From contig NC_039478.1 of assembly GCF_003590095.1 (NCBI RefSeq), positions 17,670,001-17,734,000 of the forward strand: 64,000 nucleotides of DNA, given 5' to 3'. The notes beneath the pieces are model-generated. The model did no database searches, was not told the origin of the DNA, and saw only the letters and a list, made by a program, of their open reading frames with translations. Source of the DNA: Trichoplusia ni. Lineage: Eukaryota; Arthropoda; Insecta; Lepidoptera; Noctuidae. Shown in pieces: positions 47,328-60,303 of the stretch. Position 1 is the first letter of the stretch. Each line of letters opens with the position of its first letter. Made by a program: the position numbers and the translations under genes.

Positions 47328-50062
47328 ATAGATAAGCTGTTTATGGTCTATTACATCATCTCAGAAAAAATCCTGGCCGATATAGCAAGCCACAAAGCAA
47401 AAAAAGGTGCCGTTTAAGGTACCAACCCGAGTTTGAGTAACATTATATACTCAAAACGGAACGCACCTTTAAAACCAAAACCTGATTGTCTCAAAACTGA
47501 TATGTTGTGGGTTGGTTCTAGTTTGCATAACTACATCCAATTGACTAGTATCGAGTTGTTTTAGTTTGGAATTCGAAATCGATCTGTTTTTGTTCTCTCG
47601 ATTCAAAATAAACATGATTTTAAGTTTGAATGAGTTTACTTTGAGTGCATGTATATTCAGATGTTGCGAAGTGTTAGTTTTGTTTAAAATTGCCAATCAT
47701 TCGAAAACTAGTGATTGACAAACTTTAATTGGATTTGTGAGTTGGACTGTTGAACAGAGGTTATAGATTTGGATTTTCAGAGTTTTAATGGTACGTTAAA
47801 AGTGACTTTTCCTTTTAATCGATTCAGTACAGGCCTTATATGTGTATTGAACTAAAATTGAATATTTTTAGCATGTATAAAAATAAAAGTGCAGGAACCA
47901 CAATTGTGAAAGTAATAAACAAATCACGGTATATCGGTTTAACAGACAGCAAAGTGTTGCAATATCCACATCCACATGGTTGCATTACAGTCGGCGCGTC
48001 ACTTCCGGCGCGAGACAACATGGCCGCTATCGGACTTCCGGCCCGCTTCAGCTGCTTGCTGACTGATTTATAGCAGTGATGGACGTGTGAAATTGTTTTG
48101 TGATTTAGATTCGATTGATGGGAAGTTCGGGAATATTGGTTGGCAGCACACATACTCGACTTTTGAACATTCTTAGATATATCAACTTTAGCGAACCTGC
48201 CTTTTCCGCTCAAGATATAAAATGATCTCAAGATTAAAATAGAAGTAACTATAAGTATGTTTTTGTATATTACTTGCAATGTGTCGTTACAAATTAAAGG
48301 AATAAAAAAAGACGTGTGGCACTCGGAGACTGCCGCAGTAAAGCTATTGCATAGCATTTTTTTAAATTTATGCAATTATAATGATATATTTATTTTATTT
48401 ATGCAGTATTTTTTTTCTTTGATATTAATTTCTCACAAACAGCTGATTACGGTAGTTTTTCAATACAATCAATTCCACCTAAAGGCGGGTTGCTGAACTA
48501 AAGCACAAGCGTGATATTTCAAAAAGTCATTAGAAGTTCTGGTATTTATCGATAGATGGAAGAGTGGGACGTGTTTGGGTTTTTACGTTACGGAATTTCT
48601 GGATTCGGTCTCCACGCTCACGGCCTTCAAAAGAAGTTATGCAATAGCATAAAAAGTTAGAGTGATAAAAGAGGTAAGTAATACCATAAAGAAGGCTAGT
48701 ACTCTAGTATTGTTTCCTTTAACTCATTACTTCTTCACCATGACCTTGTTTACAAGCAACATGTGAGAAGCTAAGCAGAACGTAATCCGATAAACCCAAG
48801 AGTACAGCTTATCCGATAAACCGGTTTATTAGATCAGTCGGTAGCCCTCTGAATAAACTAATAAATTAATTAGGGTTACGTAGACGATAGCGCGGACGAG
48901 GCAAACTTTTGAGTTTCTAGTTTGTGTTATGACAAACATTATTTAACGTGTCGAATTTTTATTTTGTTATCCTATGCTTTGACGTTTATCTAGAGACACT
49001 CAAATTGGAAAGTCTTGTGCCTATCGATAGAACATGAAATAAATTGCATAAGCAAAAACAAGTTGATAGCAGAAAATATTTTGATATCAATCAGCCATAT
49101 TTTTTTCTAACCTATAATTAGGGCGTACTTAACCATTTGCAGTACTTTAGCATTTAAAATAAGAAGCACAAAAAGCAATAAAATTAAAACTACTCTTACT
49201 CAATTGTTTCTCAAATTAATACTTTCTTTTATTATCAAAATACATGGAAGTCCGACTCAAATGATGTATTACATAAACGTATTAAACAACAGTGTTTATA
49301 TCTAGTGAAACATACACACTTCCGAACTACTTAGATAAGGCTATATTGTATGTAAAAGTGTTCCTTACACACGCCTGAGGCCAAGCATCCGTCTGTTTTA
49401 CGCTGAACCAGCTTACGATACCATCCAATGTGCTATTACATATGGTTTGAAGATTACTGTTTGAAATTACATTTTCGGCGCCATTTTTTCTTTGGTTACA
49501 ATTTTACTGGAATAGATGGATTTTATTGTAATACGATTTATAATTCATTGTCGAAAGTTTCTTTTTTAACGACTCTTGCAGTAAGTCATTTAATCCTTGT
49601 GCGTGTGATACCTAGACGCGGTTCAAGCTCTCGTAGATGACACAAAAGCTTATCCTACGTGGTGACTCCACTCGGCGAAAACAAACAATTTGTTTATTCT
49701 AGCATGCTCAATACCAATACTAAGGTAACAAACTCAACTATTGTAAATAGACTAAAACATTACGTAAATGACTGTCATGTCAAAGTTGAACAGGTAACAA
49801 AGTACACAACACAATGTAAGCACCAGAAACGTATCATTAAAAACCATTTTAAACGTTGTTAATTGACATAATTGCCCACAAAAACTATCAAATTCAAAAG
49901 ATACTTAGAAAGGCAAGTTTACTGAAACCAATTAGTACTGCGGAAAAACTAGGTGCTTTCAACTAACGACAAACATTAGAGGGGAAGGCCATGTACGCAA
50001 ACAGTCAGTAACAGCGGCCATCTGCCTCTACCAAGATCTAGTAACTGAGAACCATTGCTGGA
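47328..50062. other. Intergenic sequence with a CpG-rich pocket
   Basis: The stretch is mostly AT-rich with no supported gene. At 47985-48060 there is a short GC- and CpG-rich pocket with two cttccgg (ETS-like) sites and acaacatggccgc (YY1-like). It could be a promoter or enhancer. No exon with coding potential adjoins it on either strand. Confidence 0.35.
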
Positions 50063-50115
50063 GTGGAAGAGAGCTGCGACTATGCACAGTGTAGCGCGCC
50101 GTCTCGCTTCCACAA
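50063..50115. repeat. Small palindromic repeat, copy 5
   Basis: It reads gtggaagagagctgcgacta, then tgcacagtgtagcgcgccg and tctcgcttccacaatg. The right terminus is perfect for the family. Confidence 0.6.
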
Positions 50116-50881
50116 TGAGACACGCGTACAAGATCCGTTCATCAGAGTTTACAGTACAGGCACCGTTTCATACTAAACTTCGTTAGCAATTAACACCAGG
50201 CTGTATTGTTTTTTATCGTTGAACTATGCTTTGGAAACACCAAACTATTTTATTTAGTGCTGTATTTTTTCGCACAGTTTAAAATTATTCCACAAAACTT
50301 ACTTTTGGTTCATATCAGTTTTAAATTCAAAACTCTGCCAACAGTTAAAAAATACATTATGTCAAAAAAATAGAATCCCGTCAATAGCTAAACAATATAA
50401 ATGTTCACATGTAACTCTCAGAGCAGGTAAATGTTTAAAACAGCATTCGTTCTTTACATCGTCATTTTATTTGTGATTGTACAAACAACGACTGCCATCA
50501 CAAAACATCTAAATCAGTTTAAATAAAAGGCCACAGTTCAATACAACTCAGAACAAGTTGTTAACCTCTAACATTCTGTCCTCAGAATTTTAAAAACAAA
50601 GTTACATTGTTTTTCCAGTGACTGACACAACACGGAAGCAGTTTGCCGTTTACATCAACATATTTCATATTCTGGCCCCGGAGCGGCTGGCATCCTGCGA
50701 GATTTATCCTCTCGCCACAAAGGGTCGCCTGTTCGCTGCACTATACAATGTTATAGTTGTTTCTTTTGGTAAATGGACGAACCGGACACGGCTTTTTATG
50801 TAACGTAGCGAAGATATATTATGTCGCGACCATCTTGTTAAATTTTGGCATTTGTTGGCTGTCGCGGCATTTTATTGAAAT
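50116..50881. other. AT-rich intergenic sequence
   Basis: I recognise nothing that can be called a gene here. Confidence 0.45.
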
Positions 50882-51062
50882 CCTGCATGCCTTCTGATTG
50901 GATTCCCTCAGTCAAATAACTTGACGGATTAAAAGATAGCTATATTTTGTATAACTATAGAAGAAAACACATAGTAGAGGCCAGGCTAGATTGATAAAGA
51001 TGCGGCATCTTTTAATCCGTCAAGTTATTTGACTGAGGGAATCCAATCAGAAGGCATGCAGG
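50882..51062. mobile_element. 181-bp MITE-like element with 56-bp perfect inverted arms
   Basis: The left arm 50882-50937 and the right arm 51007-51062 are exact reverse complements over 56 bp. The outer end is cctgcatgccttctgattgg and the inner end ggattaaaagat. The 69-bp centre (50938-51006) has no coding capacity. Flanks are gaaat and tttaa, with no direct duplication that I can see. Perfect arms suggest a recent insertion, gene conversion between the arms, or a hairpin assembly artefact. Confidence 0.8.
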
Positions 51063-52249
51063 TTTAACACGTAACCATGAACATTAACAACTAACTAATA
51101 TTTCGATTCAAATTAATATTTTATTTAAATTCAAAACAAAAGTAACAAATAACAAGCAAACAAAGCTAGAAATACAACTACTATGCGAATTCTAAAATAA
51201 AATAAGGCAACAATGCACACAACCTTATACTTTCAGTTAAAATCTTTACAATAAAGTTTAAAGTTTTTATATATTATATTTCCACGGTGCAAAAGGCAAA
51301 GATGCAAAATCTAAGTTAAAAGATACGATACCGTAATTTCCCGTTTTCAGGTTACACGGGTACGCAAAGTTTTTGAGACTGTTCAACTTTGCGATGTTTG
51401 TGATCAGATTGCAAGAATGCAATTGAAATAGTTTTCTTTTCTGTTCAACGAATGAATATTCGTTTTGTGAAAAGAAATTGAAGTCTGAACGGAGCAAATA
51501 GAAATAGCCGGCCAAATATATATATCTCCAACCGGATTTTTATTGGTATACTGCATACTAATAAAGGTCCCTGTTTTTCCACTGTTAAACCATTTCTGCT
51601 AGTAGTCAAATCTTCGAGGACATTAAACAGGCGAACACTTATTAGTTGTAATCAAATTAAATTAAATGAAGGTGGTCTACCTTAATTTTTTTTTTTTTGA
51701 GACATAAATGTTTCATTTCTATAACCGCTACCAAAATGTTTTTCATTGACGCTACTCTTTTATAGAAAAAACATAAGCCTATCCATTACACCAAAGGAGT
51801 TAGCTACCCTGCTCTCAGCAAACAGGTCGGTCGTGCTACGACACCCGCTTGGGCCTTATTGCGTTATTGTACACAGAGACTATTAGAAGCACACTTCGTA
51901 TACTTAAATGTGTTGAACGACTGAAAACAGGCCCGAATGATATATACCCGAATAATTATTGTAAAAGAGAGGCACCAAGATTCTATTATATATATATATA
52001 GATAGATAGAATATTCTTATAAAATTTTCAAGACAATCTTTATTTGGCCATTATGTATTTATACTATTATGTTTTGTATTTCCATAGTTACTTTCGTGAG
52101 GGCGATTCATACTTTAAAGATGCAACGCGTCAGCTCACCTTTAAAAAAGTATTTTTAAATTCTTTTAAAAAAATAGCTTTATAAAATACCTGTAATCCTT
52201 TACCTAATGTTATTAAAATTGATAACTGTATTTTGCGTAAAGTGACAAA
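51063..52249. other. AT-rich intergenic sequence
   Basis: No gene. There is a short (TA)n-(GATA)n microsatellite at about 51988-52012. Confidence 0.45.
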
Positions 52250-52263
52250 GGACGAGTAAAGGT

Positions 52264-52354
52264 CGATGTCAGGTTTAGTCAGCAAGAGTCTGACACTACC
52301 CGTTCCCTCTCCCGAGGAAGTCCATGAGGACTACCCGGCTTTACAAAAAAAAAA
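52264..52354 (+). mobile_element. Bare 3' tail of the 14-kb retrotransposon family
   Basis: The text gtttagtcagcaagagtctg, 'acactacccgttccctctcc', 'cgaggaagtccatgaggact' followed by an A10 run (52345-52354) matches the reverse complement of 14391-14470 closely. There is an extra 8-9 bp in the 14-kb copy. Flanks ggacgagtaaaggt (52250-52263) and ggacggtaaaaggt (52355-52368) agree at 11 of 14 positions and look like a decayed target-site duplication. Confidence 0.7.
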
Positions 52355-52368
52355 GGACGGTAAAAGGT

Positions 52369-53604
52369 TAACTCACCCGCATTTCCCCGAACACCCATCG
52401 ACATAAAAAATGCTAATCACCTGTCAAATCAACAAATTATATTAAGCGCCGTGATTTCTCGATGTCAATCTACCAGTAGTGATCCGTTCATTTGAAAACA
52501 GATTCAATCAATTTTCGTCTTGAAACTCATAAATTTTAAAACGGCTTCAATATTTGTTTCGAGCATGTTCTCTCGCCAGCGTCGAAGTTTTGATTATAAA
52601 AACAGTATTGCGCGACACGAGAGCAATACCGGCGCTGTATCGGATTTTAGATGATGTAGTCACTTGTGACATGTACCAAGGCAGCAGATATAGCGTGTTT
52701 ACAAATATCTAAGTGATACATTATTCAAACAAAGATAAATCTCCCCAAGATTTGTCGAAGCCCGCTTGTAACAAAAACAGATAGCAGAAGGATAATATCA
52801 GAAATTAGAAGATAAATATAAAAAATATTAACGATTACGTGAAGGGGTTTTAGGTCATGAACAATCATGACGCCAACAAGAGCCAAATATTTTTGTACTG
52901 TTCTTAATGCAAGTCACTCTGAATGCTTGTCAAACCTTCAGAGACTTGGATTAAATAAATGGGCACTTATTTTCTATCTAATAATTTACAGAAAACAAAT
53001 GCAAACCGAAATAATGTTCTATGTAATGTTAAATCACAAATTGTACTCCAAAGATCATAAAATCTCAACGACTGCCCTCAGTCGACTTAAACTCGCAAAT
53101 TACGACTTTGAAGCGTAGATAACGCCTTTATTACTTTGTATTTTTTTTCTTTCATTACCCGACGTAGTAAGTTAACCACACAAGTTTACACAACTGTAGA
53201 ATTTTGCCATTTAAAATGACTTTTATATGAACGTATTAAGGCTCAATACCGCCACTGATTGTTGTCATTAGTCTGTGGTTGACTGTACGTTGAGTAAATC
53301 CTGAGATATAAAATGTAATTGAATTATAATGCGGCTAGTTGATGGGGCTCGTTTGTGTATCGTATTAACTTAGTTGTTATAAGGCGCTCTTTCGGCAATC
53401 TTATTTGTATTAACTTTAATGTACATTATGTTAACATTTCAGTCAATGTTTTTGTAACAAAAAGTACTTACTTGAGATTTTTTGGGGTTGTTAAATTTGT
53501 TTTTATTTTTATAATTGATTTTATTATCCATGTAAGTAGTTCTGACTACAGTTGGCAATAATAAAACCTCCAAAAGTTCTTTTAGTGCCACCTTGTTATT
53601 TTTT
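52369..53604. other. AT-rich intergenic sequence
   Basis: No gene or repeat family recognised. Confidence 0.45.
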
Positions 53605-53765
53605 AAGGTTTTGTATAATTGTACCTAAAAATCGGAACACTATAAATAGGCTCCGCTGCCTGTCTGTCAATTCGGCCCGTACCTTTGTCACCAGGCAATG
53701 AAGGCATTTCATATTTAACAGATGATATATTTCTGTTGCCGATATAACAACATAAAATTAAAATC
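53605..53765 (+). repeat. GGTTCCGTA-type repeat fragment
   Basis: It contains 'ctccgctgcctgtctgtcaa', 'tgtcaccaggcaatgaaggc' and 'atttctgttgccgatataac' in the family order, diverged. Confidence 0.45.
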
Positions 53766-54704
53766 TACAGTCAACAACGGCTTGTACGAAAATATATGTT
53801 TTTTTCATGTTTTTGTTTAGTTTATTTAATTTTGTACTTAAGCATCAGTGTCGCATGTCCAACACACACTTCATCAGGTTTTTACGGAACGTGTGCACAA
53901 TATTTCGTGTTATCCGCTTGAAAGTCTTGTCTTAACCCAAATCCATAAGTTTAGTATTCCCTCGGCTCCAGTGTTCTAAGCACCAACGGCGTCAAATCTG
54001 AATATAGATTATCAGGAACTTCAAGTTTGATATTAATATTTTTCTCCATCATACTTAAGATTTTAGAACCTAGTTAAGTTCTAAAATGCTCGAAAGTCAA
54101 GAACCTGTCGTCATAAAGAGGCGCACTCTCAAACTACAATTTGTCACTTTATTTATTTTAACGACGTTTTCAAATATCTATATGTCCAATGTAACCTCAT
54201 CAGTTTTAGCTTTACTTGTTTCTTTTGAAATGTAGAAATAAATTAGTTTATCTGCAAAAACAACAGAAATAAGTACATGATTCAATGAACTAATATTGTG
54301 ATCAATCCTGAATCCGTTCTTATATCAAAAAGGGAGTTTTATGAGCTGGTATTGTACCTTATGAACATACAGCTCCACAAATAAAACTGTTGTTTCACAC
54401 TTACATTTCAAGTAATAAAATACATAAGTGATCGCGTACACAACTTCGTAAGTGGCTTTAAGTTAGCTTTAAACTGGCTTCAAAAAGTATTTTAAGTTTA
54501 AACTTAGGCAATGAATGTCGCGAAGTTTCTGTTCTCGGTGTAAACTAAGTGCTGAACAATGAACAGTTCGTAGATATTTACACGGTAGTAGTAAGAAGAA
54601 TACATTTTTAATTTCAACAAGTTTTTATTGTTTTATTTGAATATTTGGTTTCTTGTTCTTTAAAATGTGTTCAAAAAAGGCCCCGTCATATTTTAAATAC
54701 CGCA

Positions 54705-54860
54705 GAATACCCTTTTTTTGGTTCTGTATCCAAGGAGCAAAAACGGAGCTCTATTGATGGTCCATTGTCTCCCATCAGGCAAACTCTTATGAACCATGAC
54801 AGCTAATCAGCTAATTTTCACAGACTTTAGTTTTAGTTGCCGCTATATAATATCATAAAT
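54705..54860 (+). repeat. GGTTCCGTA-type repeat fragment
   Basis: It contains 'ggttctgtatccaaggagca', 'catcaggcaaactcttatga', 'accatgacagctaatcagct' and 'gttgccgctatataatat' in the family order, diverged. Confidence 0.45.
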
Positions 54861-55284
54861 TACTTGTTTTAAACCATCTTTAATAACATACCATTTTATT
54901 CTTTACATTACCTAAATCCCATATTTTCAGTAGCCATAGATTAATCCGGTAGCATTCTATAGACGCGCTAAGTAGACATATTGTGAACGACTAGAACCAT
55001 ATTATAAGGGTCTAACGATAAAACTCCTTTGAATGTATAAACTGCCTACTTGTCGACCTCTACACGATCAGAATACTAATTTATATAAATGGGTTAGTCC
55101 TAAACCTATAGAAAAAAGTAAAAAAAGGTCTTTTGACAATATTTACTCGGCAACTTTGAATTTTTATTGCTTCCGATAATGTTGGGGGCCTAGCTAAGTC
55201 TAACTGATATAGCTAGATAGATTTGAATAGAAACTTAAGAACACAAGTGTTTTACGATCAAAATACGTAATAAAGTTACTTAAA

Positions 55285-55440
55285 GTAGTGATTGTCTAGT
55301 GGTATGAGCTTTGGACGACCAAGTTACAGGTCGAAGTTTGAATCGTCGTGTCCAAATTCAAGTTCGTGTTACAAGCTATGCCAGATCAGAGGAATAAAAA
55401 CTCTGATACCAGGCTTTATATCAACCATACGAAAACGAGA
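55285..55440 (+). repeat. tRNA-like SINE head, second family
   Basis: It reads gtagtgattgtctagtggta, 'tgagctttggacgaccaagt' and 'acaggtcgaagtttgaatc'. This is tRNA-like with A- and B-box relatives, and is similar in layout to 24350. Confidence 0.45.
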
Positions 55441-55603
55441 AAAAGTAGACCGGATTAACATCTTATTGCTTCTCTAAAATTTTTATCGTGTATTTTACAT
55501 TGAATTTAAAAAAACGACTGCCGCAATAATGAATTTAATACTTGCGTCGCGGTCGGTTTTACAAACATACAAATCACGTGCAGAAAGATAGACAGAACAA
55601 GCA

Positions 55604-55690
55604 ATAGTGGATCACACAAATGCTTGTCCTACTCGGGGATCGAACCCGCGACACGTCGTGCTCAGTGGGTTCTACGTGGTGACTCTAAAT
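55604..55690 (-). repeat. tRNA-derived SINE fragment
   Basis: The plus strand reads gatcacacaaatgcttgtcc, 'tactcggggatcgaacccgc' (B box on the minus strand) and 'gttctacgtggtgactc'. This is the reverse complement of the head order at 26.6 kb. Confidence 0.6.
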
Positions 55691-56439
55691 TGTTTTTTGC
55701 CAGCACATATGCTAACTACAATGGGAGTGTTTCATTTCGAGAACCCACACCACAATAAACACATGTACTGTATGACTTCATTTTTTAGAACGAAGTACAG
55801 CGTGCAACAAATTGTATAACCGCTGTTAAAACCATAGTGCTAGTCAGATTCGCGGTTCAGAGAGCTCCCTATAAAGAGGCTAACAACTTTTTCAAATTGT
55901 AACAGCGTTGGCAAAAATACATCACTTGTAAAAAAATCATCTGATTGGCCATCTTGGTTTACAACAGGGCCTAGTAACAGCTAGACAGTGGCTCCTTAGT
56001 AATTGGATTTCGTGTTTACCTTTTGGATCCGGCGAAACCTCAAAAAAACGCTGGACTCTTACAATCAAACTGAACATAATTACAAGGGTACCATGATATA
56101 GTCGTCAAGTTTACATAGCATCCAAGTTATACATGTCTTCATTACACAGGGTACTGGTGGCCACATATATCATCCTCATATCGTAATTATTCCACTACTC
56201 TGAGTACTGCGGCATTGGTTTGCTGTTCACTCAACTGTTTTGCTAGGATAACTAATGGTTCATTATTGTTCTAATGCTTTAGTTAAATTACACCATAGTT
56301 TATTGAGTAAACATTATCTGTGGTAATTTAATATTAAGCTTAATTTATATAAAAAATGACGATAAGGAAAGGGCACTTTATCAACGACTTCGAGAAAAAG
56401 TTTCCAAACGGCGTCTGATAAAAAAAAAATCTTACATAC

Positions 56440-56570
56440 AGTCACGGGCATCGTGTAGGCCAGGGAACAGTCGCTCCTTGTAAAACACTGATACTTAGCT
56501 GCATCCCGCTAGACAGAGAGTCGACCCCAACACAAATAAGAAAAGGCTAGGATATTAATAATGATGACAT
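56440..56570 (+). repeat. Lepidopteran non-LTR-type 3' tail, copy 2
   Basis: It reads tcacgggcatcgtgtaggcc, 'agtcgctccttgtaaaacac', 'tgatacttagctgcatcccg' and 'gtcgaccccaacac', then aataatgatgacat. The order matches 21950-22135 on the opposite strand. Confidence 0.6.
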
Positions 56571-57036
56571 GCAGTCGTGTGAACATTTTGTTATAGATAG
56601 CCCCAAAACCGAGGTTATTTTTATCAAGCTAATCTTCAAAACTGTTGGATCTATTAATTTTACATAAAGCGCAGCCTGTCAAATGAACCAGTGTATTTCC
56701 CACGAATTCTTCAAACTTTTTCGTTACTTTGATGAAACGATGTTTTTTCAAGCTACAAAGACAATTATTCCCGCCACTTCTTGGTGATTCTTCGGAAAAA
56801 ATACACTAATTAAGGTCATATCATTATCCTCACCAACTGGTTCACTTCACTATCATGCTTAAAATGTTTTCATTCTTACTTCATCTAATAATAGCCCTAG
56901 AACTTTACAAGCTTAGGTAAAAATAATATTAAATCAAGCAATCTGCAATATGAAAAATTTGATGAGGATAATGATGTTCTTAATTTGTGTTACTTTTTTC
57001 CGGAGAATCACCCTCTTATCAAAAGACTGCTACAGA

Positions 57037-57098
57037 CGTGGGAAAGAGATGGCGCAGCGCCGCTTTACTTTATATACTGCTCTGTCCTGCTTCCACAG
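57037..57098. repeat. Small palindromic repeat, copy 6 (decayed)
   Basis: The ends acgtgggaaagagatgg and tgtcctgcttccacag are a decayed version of the family's inverted termini. The middle ggcgcagcgccgc is itself palindromic. Confidence 0.4.
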
Positions 57099-57984
57099 TT
57101 GCAAGAGTTGTATTCCAAGGAGTTGTGGTAGACCCCAGTGGTAATGACGGAGTAGGTAGAGCTTGCTGACGCATATTAAACCCGCGGCTGATTTCCACGG
57201 GGATCGTATTGTGGTGGCATGATGAATGCTGCCAACATTATTCGACCTACACTGTATAAATTGTATAATGGAAGCTACATTATATCGATGCGGTCAATGT
57301 TCTACGTAATTACGTTTTTTTTATATTCTTTTTAATAATTATATGATAATATCGGGTATACCTGTTAATATTAAATAAATAACTCAAAAATATACAATTA
57401 TGTATTTACGCTCGTATTTTTTGTTTATTTATACTCGGAGCCTTTTTAAAACTAAGATAGCTTCAGAACCAAAAAAACGTTATGTTATGTTCACGATATA
57501 ATAGTAACTATCTGTCTCTCATAAAAACTTTAGCTTATCTGGCTACTATTTAAATCTATTTCGAACATTTAATGTAAGAAAGAAAATTGAAAAACAACAG
57601 CCTCCAAATTGTCTCATTTATCTTAACCTTTTACTTAAAGACTCAAATTACCTACTCACGCTGTAATAAACAGTAGAATTTTATCTTTATTACGGCATTA
57701 GAACACCAGTCATCATTCCTTTTTTTTACTGCATTTGTTTGCTTACTGATTATTCATTTATTTAATTCTTGCTAGGAGCTATCAAATATACACAACAAGT
57801 ACATCATAATTTTCTCCAGAGACTGGACTTTCTAAAGAGCAAAAACTTGGACCCTCGAGCGTTTTCAGTTGGTAATAATGACGGATGATGTATCCCTGAA
57901 GATCCGAATCTGCCCACACGTAAAACAAAACAAGCATCAAGCTGTAAAAGGTATATTCCATAAATATGGCATCACGTATTTGCA

Positions 57985-58253
57985 TATCTATACTAATATA
58001 TAAAGCAGTAGAGTTTGTTTGTTTGATTGATTGTTTGTTTGAACGCGCTAATCTCAGAAACTACTGGTTCAAATTGAAAAAATATTTTTGTGTTGAATAG
58101 ACCATTAATCGAGGAAGGTTTTAGGCTATAAACCATTACGATGAGACTAATAGGAGCGAAGATACAATGGAAAATGTGGAAAAAAACAGGACAGATATAA
58201 ATCAATAACTTTTATCTTCTAACCACGCGAACGAAGTCGTGGGCAACAGCTAG
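57985..58253 (-). repeat. ACTAGCTG-headed dispersed repeat, full copy
   Basis: This is the reverse complement of the 47.1-kb copy. The plus strand starts atctatactaatatataaag and ends gtcgtgggcaacagctagt. Confidence 0.65.
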
Positions 58254-58892
58254 TTACATAATATACAGTTGTACTCTAACTTTATTATAGTAACATTTAT
58301 TATAGCAGTTTTCATAATTATTAATCTAATTAATTAAACTGTTCAGCTTATTTATCGGGATAATCTGGTATGAGCTGATCTTGTGGGGTAGCGAATCGAA
58401 CTGTCCCAGTAAATGAGCTTGAGTTAAAAAGTCATAAAAAAAAAAGCCTTCTTACTTTGTATCTGAAAATTAATCTATCCTAATACACATATCTATTATT
58501 GTTTTGTATTTTAAACCATTTAGTAAACGTTGCATGGCTAGCGGAATTAGTTAGTCTAGAATTTCATGCATTTCATATTCAATCGTGATGTCAAAATTCC
58601 AATGAATAATAATGTTCACAAATACAAACAATATTCCCTCTTCATACGAAAATCGGCATTTGATTAGTAACAGGACAATTACAGCCCTGTTCAGTAAATA
58701 ACGTAACAAATAGCTATAAACATCTACTAACAAAGTAAAACAGGCTTAATGATCCACAGTATATTTATGCATAATTTACTGCATTTTGCATGACGATGTA
58801 TTGCCAGCCAGGTCCCTCAGGGTATTCCAGTAACAATGTATTTAACGCTTTCGCCACATCTACTATGAAGCCTTAAAACTGGATCATTCCCG
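58254..58892. other. AT-rich intergenic sequence
   Basis: Nothing recognised. Confidence 0.45.
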
Positions 58893-58947
58893 TTGTGGAA
58901 GCGAGACGCGACTACGTGTAGAGTAGGGCTCTATCTCGCTCACACAA
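58893..58947. repeat. Small palindromic repeat, copy 7
   Basis: It reads ttgtggaagcgagacgcgac, 'tacgtgtagagtagggctct' and atctcgctcacacaa. The left terminus is perfect for the family and the right lacks two bases. Confidence 0.6.
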
Positions 58948-60303
58948 TGACAACAGTTTTGTTTTAATATCTAATGGTACAAGCACAGGAGAGTCACGCG
59001 TGAATGCAAATTTGGTGCTTCATGTATCCGGATTAAATTGCGTGTTTTGTTTGTGTACGTATTAAATCTTGGTAGAGCTAAATGTTGGTAGAGCCGATAT
59101 ATAAAGTATACTTGGTTCTTCGAAAGTTTTAAATTTTTGATCGGTCTAAGAAAATTAATGAAGAGGTTTTCTAATTTCTATCTCTCAAGTAGGTAACATA
59201 TTTTGGCTAGCCTGTTATTCTAAATAGACCGCTATTTAGATAACATTTCTAAAAATTAAGTGTCCGGCCTTCGGTAGCTTCCTGGCAATACGTTGCAACT
59301 CTTTCGCACCAGCGGAGGGAGATTTTTTATCAACAAAAACTCATTTTTTTTCACAATCAAGTTTCAGTAGCCAGACCATCGTGATTCTATTTATAAGTAA
59401 TACTCAATGTATCACAAATAGGACCTTTATCTCCAAACATCAAGCACAAAGGGGAATCCAGCAAGTTTATAAATAACTTATCATTTTCCCGATACTTTCA
59501 GAGATCGAACTATCGAAGTCAGCTCCGTCACGTGAAAGTTGAGTGACAGACAAACTTAGCTGATTGGGTATTGTCGAAAACACTTAGGCAATTTATTTAT
59601 CCATGGTATGTTTATTGACTGAGTCTGGATCAATTATTTTTATCTAATGGGCTAAATTGGGCTCCGGTTATGATGGTTAACGAATGTTCGCAATATTTAT
59701 TGTTATTAATCGCGTAAGGCCCAAACTTTTGTGTTGTAGACTAAAATATAACTTGAGCTTAACTACCAGTAATATTCGAGGCAGAGTCGGTTTTATTAGA
59801 CATAAGAAATTCACACTAAACTTATTTTGTATCGAAACTACTCTAAGATATATTAATTTATCCATCTAGCTACAGCGGTGTCAAAATAATATTAGGTATA
59901 CAAAATAGAAAAAATACTAATAACTATCCCGTTTAAATTTATAATACCCAATAAATTAAACAAAACTATTTGATCTGCATGTATACTCCAGCCAATCTCA
60001 GTTCTAAATGTTAGATTGCGGTTTGACTGCGCTCGCCACAACCGATGCAAACAATCACTGGCGGTAGGTTTTTAATTAAATGTTGACCCGCAAGCCTATT
60101 TGATACTCTCTAGTATTAAAAACTACAAAATGTTGGGTACATAGGTTAGTAGGTAGTACGAGAAATCCATGCTATTTTTGAATATATGTTATCGTAGTAA
60201 TAATATAAGAAGGTATAGAAATGTCTTCTAGACAAAGACCTCTTCTCATATCAGTGTAGGGAATCAGAATTGAACTCCGTGCTTAAGATATCAAAGACTA
60301 AAA
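58948..60303. other. AT-rich intergenic sequence
   Basis: No gene or repeat family recognised. Confidence 0.45.

Noticed and set aside
47836..48375. 179-codon minus-strand open frame over the CpG pocket
   Set aside because: It has no recognisable domain or signal. Most of it is AT-rich sequence with biased codons, and the pocket is better explained as regulatory.
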